Assembly: GCA_021151535.1 (NCBI GenBank) | Contig: JAGKXC010000016.1 | Location: forward strand, 1 to 29,412 | Direction: 5' to 3' | Length of the DNA stretch: 29,412 nucleotides | Origin: Sphingobacteriia bacterium | Lineage (GTDB): Bacteria; Bacteroidota; Bacteroidia; NS11-12g; UBA955 | Shown here: positions 1-6,981 of the stretch, in pieces | Layout: every line of letters begins with the position of its first letter | Numbering within the stretch: position 1 is the stretch's first letter | Notes under the pieces: model-generated | Databases searched by the model: none | Seen by the model: the letters and a program-made list of their open reading frames with translations, nothing else | Told to the model about the DNA's origin: nothing | Translations under genes and position numbers: made by a program

Positions 1-800
1 TACGCATGCATCAAACGGTCTGGGTCTTCGATGGTTGCTAATTTATGGCCATAAGTTTTATATGCCTTTGTTAATGTTGGCATACGCTGAAACTTTAATA
101 CATTGGTGTCGATTGGAATTCCCAATCCAATGGGTTCTAGGTAATAATTGGCGATTAATTTGCTGTACTCATACTGTGTAAATTCATCACCAGAAATAGC
201 TGCCGATTTTGATGAAAACATCATTGTAGTTAATGCAATGATGGCAATCAACATAAAAGCAAGTCGTTGGAGATTGCTCTTACCTAAATTAAAGTAATAT
301 CTTGTAGAAGTTTTGAACTTTAGTTGAGCTACTTGAGTGAAAGTGGTTTGATGCTTATCATCTTTCCCAGACTCCAATAAATATTCTTTAGAACAAGATT
401 TTTCAGCAACGTAATACCAATCAAATAAAGAGGTTGGTTCGAACTGTTGTGTTAGGATTTGTTGGAAGCAATTTTTATTAATGGCGATAAAATGTCCGTG
501 AAAATCTTCTTTTTTAACACCTAAGCAGATTTCGTTTAGCAATCCACCATGACTTTTTGATCTACCAAAGATGAAAGCTGCGGAATCTTGTATGTTAGAT
601 TCCTTAATATATTTCTGGATTTCTTGGGTAGGGCGATTGGCTTGATTGGAAATAACAAACCAATCATTTTCTGAATTGAGAATAATTGATTTGATTTGTT
701 CAAATCCTTGTAATTCAATTGAATCAATCGTTATCAAGCGTGGATTTTCCTTGCTAGATTGTGTATTGGTTGTGGGAGATTTACTTGATTGTTTGGCCAT
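1..800 (-). CDS. Partial membrane protein, probable GT39-type glycosyltransferase (N-terminal part)
   Basis: An open frame starts with ATG at 800 and runs without a stop through the left window edge, giving 266 residues. Residues 1-175 are hydrophilic and probably cytoplasmic. A transmembrane segment lies at about 179-196 and is followed by an acidic GDEF motif at 204-207 and a run of aromatic residues. A transmembrane helix followed by an Asp/Glu pair in the first outer loop is the usual opening of GT-C glycosyltransferases of the GT39/PMT type, which use lipid-linked sugars. That assignment is inference, because the catalytic membrane domain is mostly outside the window. The soluble N-terminal domain is not recognised; a degenerate glycosyltransferase-2-like fold is one possibility. 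The gene is divergent from rpsA and has a promoter box at 816-823. The reading frame is secure; the function is tentative. Confidence 0.7.
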   Translation of the reverse strand, partial: MAKQSSKSPTTNTQSSKENPRLITIDSIELQGFEQIKSIILNSENDWFVISNQANRPTQEIQKYIKESNIQDSAAFIFGRSKSHGGLLNEICLGVKKEDFHGHFIAINKNCFQQILTQQFEPTSLFDWYYVAEKSCSKEYLLESGKDDKHQTTFTQVAQLKFKTSTRYYFNLGKSNLQRLAFMLIAIIALTTMMFSSKSAAISGDEFTQYEYSKLIANYYLEPIGLGIPIDTNVLKFQRMPTLTKAYKTYGHKLATIEDPDRLMHA

Positions 801-815
801 ATAAATGCTTCTTAG

Positions 816-823
816 CAAACATA
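816..823 (-). promoter_or_regulatory. -7 promoter box TATGTTTG for the gene starting at 800
   Basis: The minus strand carries TATGTTTG, an exact match to the Bacteroidota -7 consensus TAnnTTTG, 15 bases before the ATG at 800. No clear TTG lies at the expected -33 distance. The predicted leader is about 12 bases. Confidence 0.5.
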
Positions 824-935
824 ATACAATAGATGTAACAGAAGTTGAAGCAGTTGTAAAATTTGCCAACAGTTTATTAAAACTTGGAAAAAATCCAAAA
901 AACCACTTGAAAATGGTATTTATTCATATGAAATA

Positions 936-966
936 TTGGGAATTACAAGACTTTGAATTATTTTTG
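936..966 (+). promoter_or_regulatory. rpsA promoter (-33 TTG, -7 TATTTTTG)
   Basis: TTG at 936-938 is separated by 20 bases from TATTTTTG at 959-966. Both boxes and the spacing fit the Bacteroidota housekeeping sigma consensus (TTG-N17-23-TAnnTTTG). Transcription would start near 970, leaving a leader of about 22 bases that contains the Shine-Dalgarno at 976-983. Confidence 0.65.
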
Positions 967-975
967 CCGCCACTC

Positions 976-983
976 AAAGGAGG
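976..983 (+). promoter_or_regulatory. Strong Shine-Dalgarno of rpsA (AAAGGAGG)
   Basis: AAAGGAGG ends 9 bases before the TTG start at 993. It stands out because most other genes in the window (actA, actB, actC, actD, actE, valS, mreB, mreC) have no such motif. This site decides the TTG start, since no ATG lies in frame nearby. Confidence 0.75.
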
Positions 984-992
984 ACTATTTAA

Positions 993-3095
993 TTGACTAA
1001 AGAACAAACACAAGAAAATGTTGAAGAAACAGTAAAAGTTTCCAACAAAAAAACCGCCGAAGTTGCGTCAAAGCACGACGACTTCGATTGGGATGCAGAT
1101 GGTGCTGGTTTCCAGTCTTATTCATCTACAGACAGAGAAAAAATGGAAAATGCTTATGTAGCTACTTTCCAACCTGTTACAGAAAAGCAAGTTGTTAAAG
1201 GTACTGTAGTTGCTATCAACGACAAAGACGTTGTAGTTAACATCGGTTTCAAGAGCGATGGCTTGGTTTCTCGTCAGGAATTCCGTGACATGCCAGATTT
1301 GTCAATCGGTGATTCAGTTGAAGTATTTATCGACGTTGCTGAAGACAAAATGGGTCAGCTTATTTTGAGCCGCAAAAAAGCGCTTCAAGAAACAGCATGG
1401 GAAAAAATCGTGGAAGCTCACAATAGCGATGCAATCGTTACTGGTTATGTTCGTTCTAGAACTAAAGGTGGTTTGGTTGTTGACGTTTTTGGTTTTGATA
1501 CTTTCTTGCCCGGTTCTCAAATTGATACCAAGCCTGTTCGTGATTACGATCAGTATGTTGGTAAAAATATGGATTTCAAAATCGTTAAGATCAATGAAAT
1601 CTACAAGAACGTTGTTGTATCACACAAAGTATTGATTGAAGATGATATCGAAGCTCAAAAATCTGTAATCCTTTCTCGTTTGGAAAAAGGTCAGGTTTTG
1701 GAAGGTGTTGTTAAAAACATGACTAGCTTTGGTGTATTCGTTGACTTGGGTGGTATCGACGGTTTGTTGCACATCACTGATATTTCTTGGGGTAGAATCA
1801 ACCACCCTGAAGAGGTGTTGAAGTTAGACGATAAGATTCAAGTTGTTATTTTGGATTATGATGACAACAAGAAGAGAATTTCTTTGGGCTTGAAGCAATT
1901 GACATCTCATCCTTGGGATAACTTAACTGCTGATATCGAAGAAGGAAGCAAAGTAAAAGGTAAGGTAGTTTCTGTTGCTGATTACGGTGCATTCATCGAA
2001 ATCAAGCCAGGTGTTGAAGGTTTGGTTCACGTAAGTGAAATGAGCTGGTCTTCACACTTGAGAAACCCTAGCGAATATTTGAAAGTTGGAGACGACGTAG
2101 AAGCATTGGTATTGTCTTTAGACAGAACTGAGCACAAGATGAGCTTAGGTATCAAGCAACTTACTGAAGATCCTTGGATTAATATCGAAGAAAGATACCC
2201 AGTTGGTAGCAAGCATTCAGGAATTGTTAAGAATTTGACTTCATATGGTTTGTTCTTGGAATTGGCTGAAGGTATTGACGGTTTGGTTCACGTAAGTGAT
2301 TTGTCTTGGAACAAGAAAATCAAGCATCCATCTGAATTCACTAAGAAAGGTGAGAAGTTGGATGTAATTGTATTGGAAGTTGATAAAGACAACCGCAGAT
2401 TGAGCTTAGGCCACAAACAGTTGGAAGAAAACCCATGGGATACTTTTGAAACCATCTTCACCGTTGGTTCAATTCATGAAGGTACTGTGATTTCTCACAA
2501 CGACAAAGGTGCTACTATCCAATTGCAGTATGGTGTTGAAGCTTTTGCTCCTGCACGTCATATCAAGAAAGCGGATAATAAATCAATCGCTGATGATGAA
2601 ACTTTAGAGTTTGAAGTAATTGAATTCTCTAAAGATTCTAAGAGAATTATTGTTTCTCATACAAACATTTGGAAAGGTGCTGAAAAAGCAACCAAAGAGT
2701 CTGATGCAAACAGCAAAGAAAAAGCACGTAAGAACGCTTCTAAGGCTGTGAAGAAAATCAACCAAACTGCAGAAAAAACTACTTTGGGTGAATTAGGTGC
2801 TTTGGCTGAATTGCGCGCTCAGTTAGAAAAACAAGAGAACGCTCCTGCTAAAACAACTCCAGCTCCTAAGGCTGCGGCTGAAGAGAAAGCACCTGCTGCT
2901 GCTTCAGATGCTTCTTTGAAGTCTCTTTCTGGTGTAGGTCCTGCAATGGAAAAGAGAATGGTAGCTTTAGGTGTGTCTAATTTGGATGAATTGAAAGGTT
3001 TGTCTGAAGCCGATATCACAACTAAAGTTGAACAAGATTCAAAAATTTCTGCGGATCAGTGGAATAAGTGGATCGAAGAAGCTAAAGGTTTGTAA
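993..3095 (+). CDS. rpsA: 30S ribosomal protein S1 with C-terminal HhH-like extension
   Basis: This 700-residue protein binds mRNA on the 30S subunit and helps initiate translation, which matters in a lineage that makes little use of Shine-Dalgarno pairing. Six S1/OB-fold domains lie at about 65-129, 143-213, 231-302, 317-390, 403-476 and 490-557; domains 3-5 show the classical GxVxxxxxFGxF/YGxF and GLxHxS/T motifs. A Lys/Ala-rich helical region (about 560-612) and an Ala/Pro/Lys linker (about 613-640) lead to a compact tail at 641-700 with LSGVGPAMEKRM, resembling a helix-hairpin-helix. E. coli S1 has about 557 residues, so the tail is extra. The start is TTG at 993, supported by the Shine-Dalgarno at 976-983 and the promoter at 936-966. 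A terminator follows the stop, so the gene is monocistronic. Confidence 0.97.
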   Translation: MTKEQTQENVEETVKVSNKKTAEVASKHDDFDWDADGAGFQSYSSTDREKMENAYVATFQPVTEKQVVKGTVVAINDKDVVVNIGFKSDGLVSRQEFRDMPDLSIGDSVEVFIDVAEDKMGQLILSRKKALQETAWEKIVEAHNSDAIVTGYVRSRTKGGLVVDVFGFDTFLPGSQIDTKPVRDYDQYVGKNMDFKIVKINEIYKNVVVSHKVLIEDDIEAQKSVILSRLEKGQVLEGVVKNMTSFGVFVDLGGIDGLLHITDISWGRINHPEEVLKLDDKIQVVILDYDDNKKRISLGLKQLTSHPWDNLTADIEEGSKVKGKVVSVADYGAFIEIKPGVEGLVHVSEMSWSSHLRNPSEYLKVGDDVEALVLSLDRTEHKMSLGIKQLTEDPWINIEERYPVGSKHSGIVKNLTSYGLFLELAEGIDGLVHVSDLSWNKKIKHPSEFTKKGEKLDVIVLEVDKDNRRLSLGHKQLEENPWDTFETIFTVGSIHEGTVISHNDKGATIQLQYGVEAFAPARHIKKADNKSIADDETLEFEVIEFSKDSKRIIVSHTNIWKGAEKATKESDANSKEKARKNASKAVKKINQTAEKTTLGELGALAELRAQLEKQENAPAKTTPAPKAAAEEKAPAAASDASLKSLSGVGPAMEKRMVALGVSNLDELKGLSEADITTKVEQDSKISADQWNKWIEEAKGL

Positions 3096-3117
3096 TTTAT
3101 ACGTCCCTTTATAATGA

Positions 3118-3150
3118 AATAGGTTGCCTTATAGGCAACCTATTTTTTTT
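3118..3150 (+). terminator. Rho-independent terminator of rpsA
   Basis: A perfect 12-bp inverted repeat (AATAGGTTGCCT, 3-base loop TAT, AGGCAACCTATT at 3133-3144) runs into an eight-T tract ending at 3150. It begins 23 bases after the rpsA stop codon. Confidence 0.9.
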
Positions 3151-3154
3151 TAAG

Positions 3155-3162
3155 TACCTTTG
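3155..3162 (+). promoter_or_regulatory. -7 promoter box TACCTTTG
   Basis: An exact TAnnTTTG match lies just after the rpsA terminator and 8 bases before the ATG at 3171. No convincing -33 TTG is present at the expected distance. The leader would be only about 5 bases. Confidence 0.5.
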
Positions 3163-3170
3163 TGATATAA

Positions 3171-3848
3171 ATGAAAGAGCAGTTAATCGGAGCATTATTG
3201 ATTAGTTTATTACATGGTTTTATTCCAGGTCATTGGATGCCATTCTTAGCTCTTTCAAAAAAAATGGGACTTACCAGAGCCGAAACCATGCGAAAAACGT
3301 CTATGGCGGCAACGGCACATACTCTCGGTACTGTTTTTCTAGGATTGGTGATTTACATCATTACTTCTTTTGGATTGCAAATGGATGCAAAAAAACATGG
3401 AGTAGATGAAAAACTTACAGCGTCACATCATACTTCCATCCATGTTTTTCATTCAGATTTTCAATTTGAATTTATTGGAGGATTGATAATGATTTTTTTG
3501 GGAATTTATTTCTTGTATCGCCACCATACTCATAAGCACTTTCATTTTCCAGAACAAGGAACAGAAAAAAGTAATCGCTTTATTTTTGGAACTGTTTTGT
3601 TGGCCTTATTTCTATCGCCATGTATGGAAATTGAAGTCTATTTTGCCACTTTAGCCCCCTTTGGCTTACCTGTTATTCTGGCGCTTATTGTAGTTTATTC
3701 AGTTTCTACTTGGTTAAGTATGATGGGTGGTGTTTGGATAGGATATAAAGGATTAGAACGTTGGAATTCTCATAGATTAGAACACAACGTTGGAATATTT
3801 TCCGGAGTTATTATGATTGTTTCAGGCTTGCTGTTAATGTTTGCCTGA
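3171..3848 (+). CDS. Histidine-rich membrane protein, putative metal transporter
   Basis: This 225-residue protein has about six transmembrane segments. The first contains HGFIPGHW (15-22), and another histidine lies at 50 in the next helix; such helix histidines resemble the metal-binding HxxxxxH patterns of the NiCoT/RcnA and UreH-like transporter families. Two exposed loops are rich in histidine (H76, H86, H87, H91, H94, and H118, H119, H121, H123). A conserved-looking SPC motif sits at 149-151. A role in moving Ni, Co or another divalent metal is inferred from these features only; a TauE/SafE-like or DsbD-like membrane protein is an alternative. The gene is monocistronic, with a promoter box at 3155-3162, and its last 15 bases overlap the convergent gene on the other strand. 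Confidence 0.75.
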   Translation: MKEQLIGALLISLLHGFIPGHWMPFLALSKKMGLTRAETMRKTSMAATAHTLGTVFLGLVIYIITSFGLQMDAKKHGVDEKLTASHHTSIHVFHSDFQFEFIGGLIMIFLGIYFLYRHHTHKHFHFPEQGTEKSNRFIFGTVLLALFLSPCMEIEVYFATLAPFGLPVILALIVVYSVSTWLSMMGGVWIGYKGLERWNSHRLEHNVGIFSGVIMIVSGLLLMFA

Positions 3849-4607
3849 TTTTAAATATCGATCTATCCAATAATGAATTCCGTAGAGTAAGGGCAACATT
3901 ACAATCGCTACAATTGTTTTATAAACATAATTAAAAGTGCCAACCTGCAAAACCCAAATTAGATCATATTTTCCGCCAAAATAAAAGGCAATAATTAACA
4001 CAACATAACTATCGATAAATTGGGAAACCAACGTGCTTCCTGTTGCGCGCATCCAAATAGCGTTGTTCCCAAATTTGGTTTTGATTTTCTCGAAAATTAC
4101 GGCATCTGTTATTTGGCCCACTAAAAATGCCACCAATGATCCAATAATAATCATTAATCCTTGACCAAATAAAGCATTAAAAGCATTTCCCATATCATTA
4201 ATTCCCTGGTTTTGTCCACTACTTAGCCAAAAATTAGCACCCTTTAATCCCATTATTATTCTCACGGCCAAAAAGGAGTATATCAAACAAATTACTGCAA
4301 TCCAAGACATGCGTTTCACGCCCTCCTTACCGAAATATTCATTAATTACGTCGGTGAGTATAAATACAACAGGCCAAATGATCACGCCCGCCGTCATATC
4401 TCCGTTTAATTGTCCTCCCAGAAATGGGAATTGAAATGGAGAAATGCCTAAAGTGGATTCGATCGAGAAAATTTTTGCTCCTACAAATTCGGCCACAATG
4501 GCATTGGTAAGGAATAAAAAACCGAGAATTAAGAATAACTGATTCTTCTTGTAGGCAGCATCTTGAAGATTTGTGGAAGTTGTGGAAGACGGTTCTGTTT
4601 GGCTCAT
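3834..4607 (-). CDS. Queuosine precursor transporter (VUT/YhhQ family)
   Basis: This 257-residue inner-membrane protein belongs to the vitamin-uptake-like VUT family that includes YhhQ, which imports preQ0/preQ1 for queuosine modification of tRNA. A hydrophilic N-terminus (1-22) is followed by about six transmembrane helices. Family hallmarks are the early helix with NAIVAEFVGAKIF, the GVIIWPVVFILTDVINEYFG stretch, and the polar helix LVSQFIDSYVVL near residue 200. The length is slightly above that of YhhQ. ATG at 4607 is preceded by a promoter box at 4622-4629. The 3-prime end overlaps the convergent gene at 3171-3848 by 15 bases. The substrate is inferred from the family. Confidence 0.88.
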   Translation of the reverse strand: MSQTEPSSTTSTNLQDAAYKKNQLFLILGFLFLTNAIVAEFVGAKIFSIESTLGISPFQFPFLGGQLNGDMTAGVIIWPVVFILTDVINEYFGKEGVKRMSWIAVICLIYSFLAVRIIMGLKGANFWLSSGQNQGINDMGNAFNALFGQGLMIIIGSLVAFLVGQITDAVIFEKIKTKFGNNAIWMRATGSTLVSQFIDSYVVLIIAFYFGGKYDLIWVLQVGTFNYVYKTIVAIVMLPLLYGIHYWIDRYLKSGKH

Positions 4608-4621
4608 ATCTAAATTTCAAT

Positions 4622-4629
4622 CAAACTTA
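4622..4629 (-). promoter_or_regulatory. -7 promoter box TAAGTTTG for the transporter gene
   Basis: The minus strand has TAAGTTTG, an exact TAnnTTTG match, 14 bases before the ATG at 4607. No TTG was found near -33. Confidence 0.5.
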
Positions 4630-4740
4630 CAATTTATTTGGATAAATGTTTGTGTACCCTCATTAGGACACTCGATTTTATGTCGATTCATTAAACAACA
4701 TTCCACCGAATTTGGCGAGATATTTGTAAAACTGCTAAAG

Positions 4741-5808
4741 ATGACATTGGTGAAAGTTAAGAATATTCGTAAAACGGTAATCGCCCTATTGAGTGTAGTA
4801 GCATTTCATAATCTACATGCACAGTTACAAGGCGATTTTGATAAGTATATGACTTTAGGAATTGCTTTGGATGAAAAAGGTAAAGCTAAACTCGCCGTTC
4901 CGTATTTTGATACTGCTGTACTGATTAATGAAAAATCAGAACTGCCTTGGTTGAGCAGAGGAATAGCAAAAGTTCATTCAAAAGATTTTTCTGGTGCTGT
5001 GGTTGATTTCAATAAAGCTATTTACATCAATCCAAATTTGAAAGACGCCTATTTGTATCGCCATATTGCATACCGTCAAACGGAGAATTATCAATTTGCA
5101 TTAGGCGATATCAATCATTATTTAGGTTTGCAACCCAACGACACGACGGCAAGAAATTATCGATTTGATTTGTGCTTACTTCTCGAAGAATGGGACCAAG
5201 CTTATACGGATTTAATTTGGTTATTCAAATTAGGCGATAAAGTAATGACAGAGCGATATATGCGCTTTTCACAAGCCATGGAATCGGCAAAAGCATATGA
5301 TCCATTAGCATCTTATGTTGAACAACTGATGGCCGGGAATCCAACCAATAAAAATTTTAGAATTACCCTAGTTTATACCCAAGTTCAAATTGGTAAATGG
5401 GATAAAGCCTTATCTAACATCAATATTATGTTATTGGATGATCCTCAGAATTTAGAACTATTAAAATTAAAAGCTGATGCATTGTTTTATCTGAAACGGA
5501 TTGCTGAAAGCGAAAAAATTTATCAAGATATTTTAACCAAAAATCCTATGGACGCGAATATCATGGCTGATTATGGCCATTGTTTGTTGCAAGAATCTAA
5601 ATGGGAGGAGGCCGATGAATGGCTCACGAAGGCCATCCGAGAAAAAAATGGTACTCCGGCTTATGCTTATTTAGGAAGAGGAATCGCCAGATATAATATG
5701 GGTAAGGTAGGCGTTGCTTGCGCAGATTGGGAAAGGAGCTTGTATTTGGGCGAGAAAAATGCCAAGATATATTTGAATTCTTTTTGTTCTGAAACTATGC
5801 CTAAATAG
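4741..5808 (+). CDS. Exported TPR-repeat protein
   Basis: Starting at ATG 4741 the protein has 355 residues and opens with a signal peptide (basic residues, then a hydrophobic stretch, ending LHAQ at 25-28). The frame is open upstream to 4573, but that extension lacks protein character and would bury the signal peptide, so 4741 is preferred. The mature part is a run of tetratricopeptide-like helical pairs from about 30 to 340, with patterns such as AYLYRHIAYRQTENYQFALG and AYAYLGRGIARYNMGK. TPR arrays scaffold protein-protein contacts; the partner is unknown. The next gene starts only 9 bases after the stop, so the two probably form an operon with a periplasmic or envelope role. A near-match to the -7 box (GATATTTG, 4719-4726) lies upstream. 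Confidence 0.85.
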   Translation: MTLVKVKNIRKTVIALLSVVAFHNLHAQLQGDFDKYMTLGIALDEKGKAKLAVPYFDTAVLINEKSELPWLSRGIAKVHSKDFSGAVVDFNKAIYINPNLKDAYLYRHIAYRQTENYQFALGDINHYLGLQPNDTTARNYRFDLCLLLEEWDQAYTDLIWLFKLGDKVMTERYMRFSQAMESAKAYDPLASYVEQLMAGNPTNKNFRITLVYTQVQIGKWDKALSNINIMLLDDPQNLELLKLKADALFYLKRIAESEKIYQDILTKNPMDANIMADYGHCLLQESKWEEADEWLTKAIREKNGTPAYAYLGRGIARYNMGKVGVACADWERSLYLGEKNAKIYLNSFCSETMPK

Positions 5809-5817
5809 AATCGCCAG

Positions 5818-6771
5818 ATGAAAAAGTCTTTTCTCTTTTTCTGGGCGATTAGCTTATCGTTATTTTCAATATCATTTGGATGTAACGGAAATGTGTTTAA
5901 TAATCTTTCTCAAATTGATTCTACTGCACCTTGGGTACCGATTCCCAAAACTGAGTTGGATCATTTTTCTAATTTGCCAGCAGTGAAATTTTGGCAACGC
6001 GTTTTAAATTTAAACAGTGATTCAGTTGTATTATTTTCGAAAGGCGAACGACAAATATTAAGAATACTACCCAAATCAGAACTCAAGATTTTGCAAGATT
6101 CATGTGGAAGGGATTCATATTACCACAATGTTCGAATTCATCATGATTTAAATTACACTTGCCAGTTAAAGTATTTACAAGGCAGAAAGGAATTTTACCA
6201 TTTTGATAAAGTAATGCCAGCCATTCCGATTGCCGCTAAAATATTTTTACAATATGAAGTTTCACCTGTGTTGGCTGAAATGGTTTTGTTGATAGAAAGT
6301 CCTTCTAATCCACATATTAAATCTGTTTCAGGTGCGGCGGGGCATTTTCAATTAATGCCATATGTTGCTAAAAAGTACGGTTTAGTTATAACTGAAAATC
6401 AAGATGAACGAGTGAATTTAGAAAAGAGTGCAATGGCAGCGGCAAAACATTTTAAGTACTATTGCATACCACAAGCCAATAAGATTTTAGAAAAGCATAA
6501 TATCCTCATTGACCAAAATGCACTATGGTATCAATTATTTGTTTTACATGTTTACCATGCTGGTTCTGGGAATGTAGCCAAAGTAGTGGAAGAAATAGGA
6601 GAGGTAACAGACGGAAACTATTTAATACAAATGATGTGGCAATTTACCGCAGGTGGTTTTAAATCTTCTTCACAGAATTATAGTCAGATCGCTTTGGCTG
6701 CATATTTAAATTATGAGGCGTTTCTTTTTAATATAAACCATTCTACAAATGGCTCACAAAATACTCGTTGA
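5818..6771 (+). CDS. MltD-like lytic transglycosylase (GH23/SLT domain)
   Basis: This 317-residue exported protein should cleave the MurNAc-GlcNAc bond of peptidoglycan, forming 1,6-anhydroMurNAc. The N-terminus has a hydrophobic signal (about 4-21) ending at a cysteine (C22), although the preceding residues are a poor lipobox. The SLT core covers about 130-265: the catalytic glutamate is E160 in LIES, followed by SGAAGHFQLMP (171-181), which matches the MltD-type S-GA-GLWQ-MP motif, and YHAGSG (246-251) in place of the usual AYNAGxG. No LysM repeats follow, unlike E. coli MltD. About 100 residues before the core are unassigned. It lies 9 bases after the TPR gene, so the TPR protein could be a partner. 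No terminator is visible downstream. Confidence 0.85.
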   Translation: MKKSFLFFWAISLSLFSISFGCNGNVFNNLSQIDSTAPWVPIPKTELDHFSNLPAVKFWQRVLNLNSDSVVLFSKGERQILRILPKSELKILQDSCGRDSYYHNVRIHHDLNYTCQLKYLQGRKEFYHFDKVMPAIPIAAKIFLQYEVSPVLAEMVLLIESPSNPHIKSVSGAAGHFQLMPYVAKKYGLVITENQDERVNLEKSAMAAAKHFKYYCIPQANKILEKHNILIDQNALWYQLFVLHVYHAGSGNVAKVVEEIGEVTDGNYLIQMMWQFTAGGFKSSSQNYSQIALAAYLNYEAFLFNINHSTNGSQNTR

Positions 6772-6942
6772 TATGTATGAGTATTTGGACGAAATACAAT
6801 TGTATGTTGTGGATATTGAATGATTTTTAAATTTTTAAATTTCATAAAGCATAGAAAACCATAGATATATTCAATTTGTTTAGACACATTTTAAATTGTG
6901 CCCACTGTTAACAAAATGTTTCAAGGGGCAACATATAGAATC

Positions 6943-6950
6943 TATATTTG
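6943..6950 (+). promoter_or_regulatory. act operon promoter (-7 TATATTTG)
   Basis: TATATTTG is an exact TAnnTTTG match, 31 bases before the actA ATG at 6982. A -33-like TTTC lies at 6919-6922, 20 bases upstream. This is the only good candidate in the roughly 210-base gap before actA, and no later promoter is evident before actF ends. Its position also argues against a GTG start at 6898, which would lie upstream of the transcript. Confidence 0.6.
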
Positions 6951-6981
6951 CAACGCGAAAAACCACATTGTCTTAAATAAG

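Noticed and set aside
805..996. A 63-codon plus-strand open frame ahead of rpsA
   Set aside because: The rpsA promoter boxes (936-966) lie inside it and the predicted transcript starts near its end; no family character.
4573..4740. Upstream extension of the TPR gene
   Set aside because: It overlaps the start of the divergent transporter gene and would place a signal peptide internally.
6749..6823. A 24-residue frame overlapping the end of the lytic transglycosylase gene
   Set aside because: Too short, no promoter or start signal of its own, and no recognisable composition.
6898..6981. Upstream extension of actA from a GTG at 6898
   Set aside because: It would span the -7 promoter box at 6943-6950 and bury the signal peptide; ATG at 6982 fits better.
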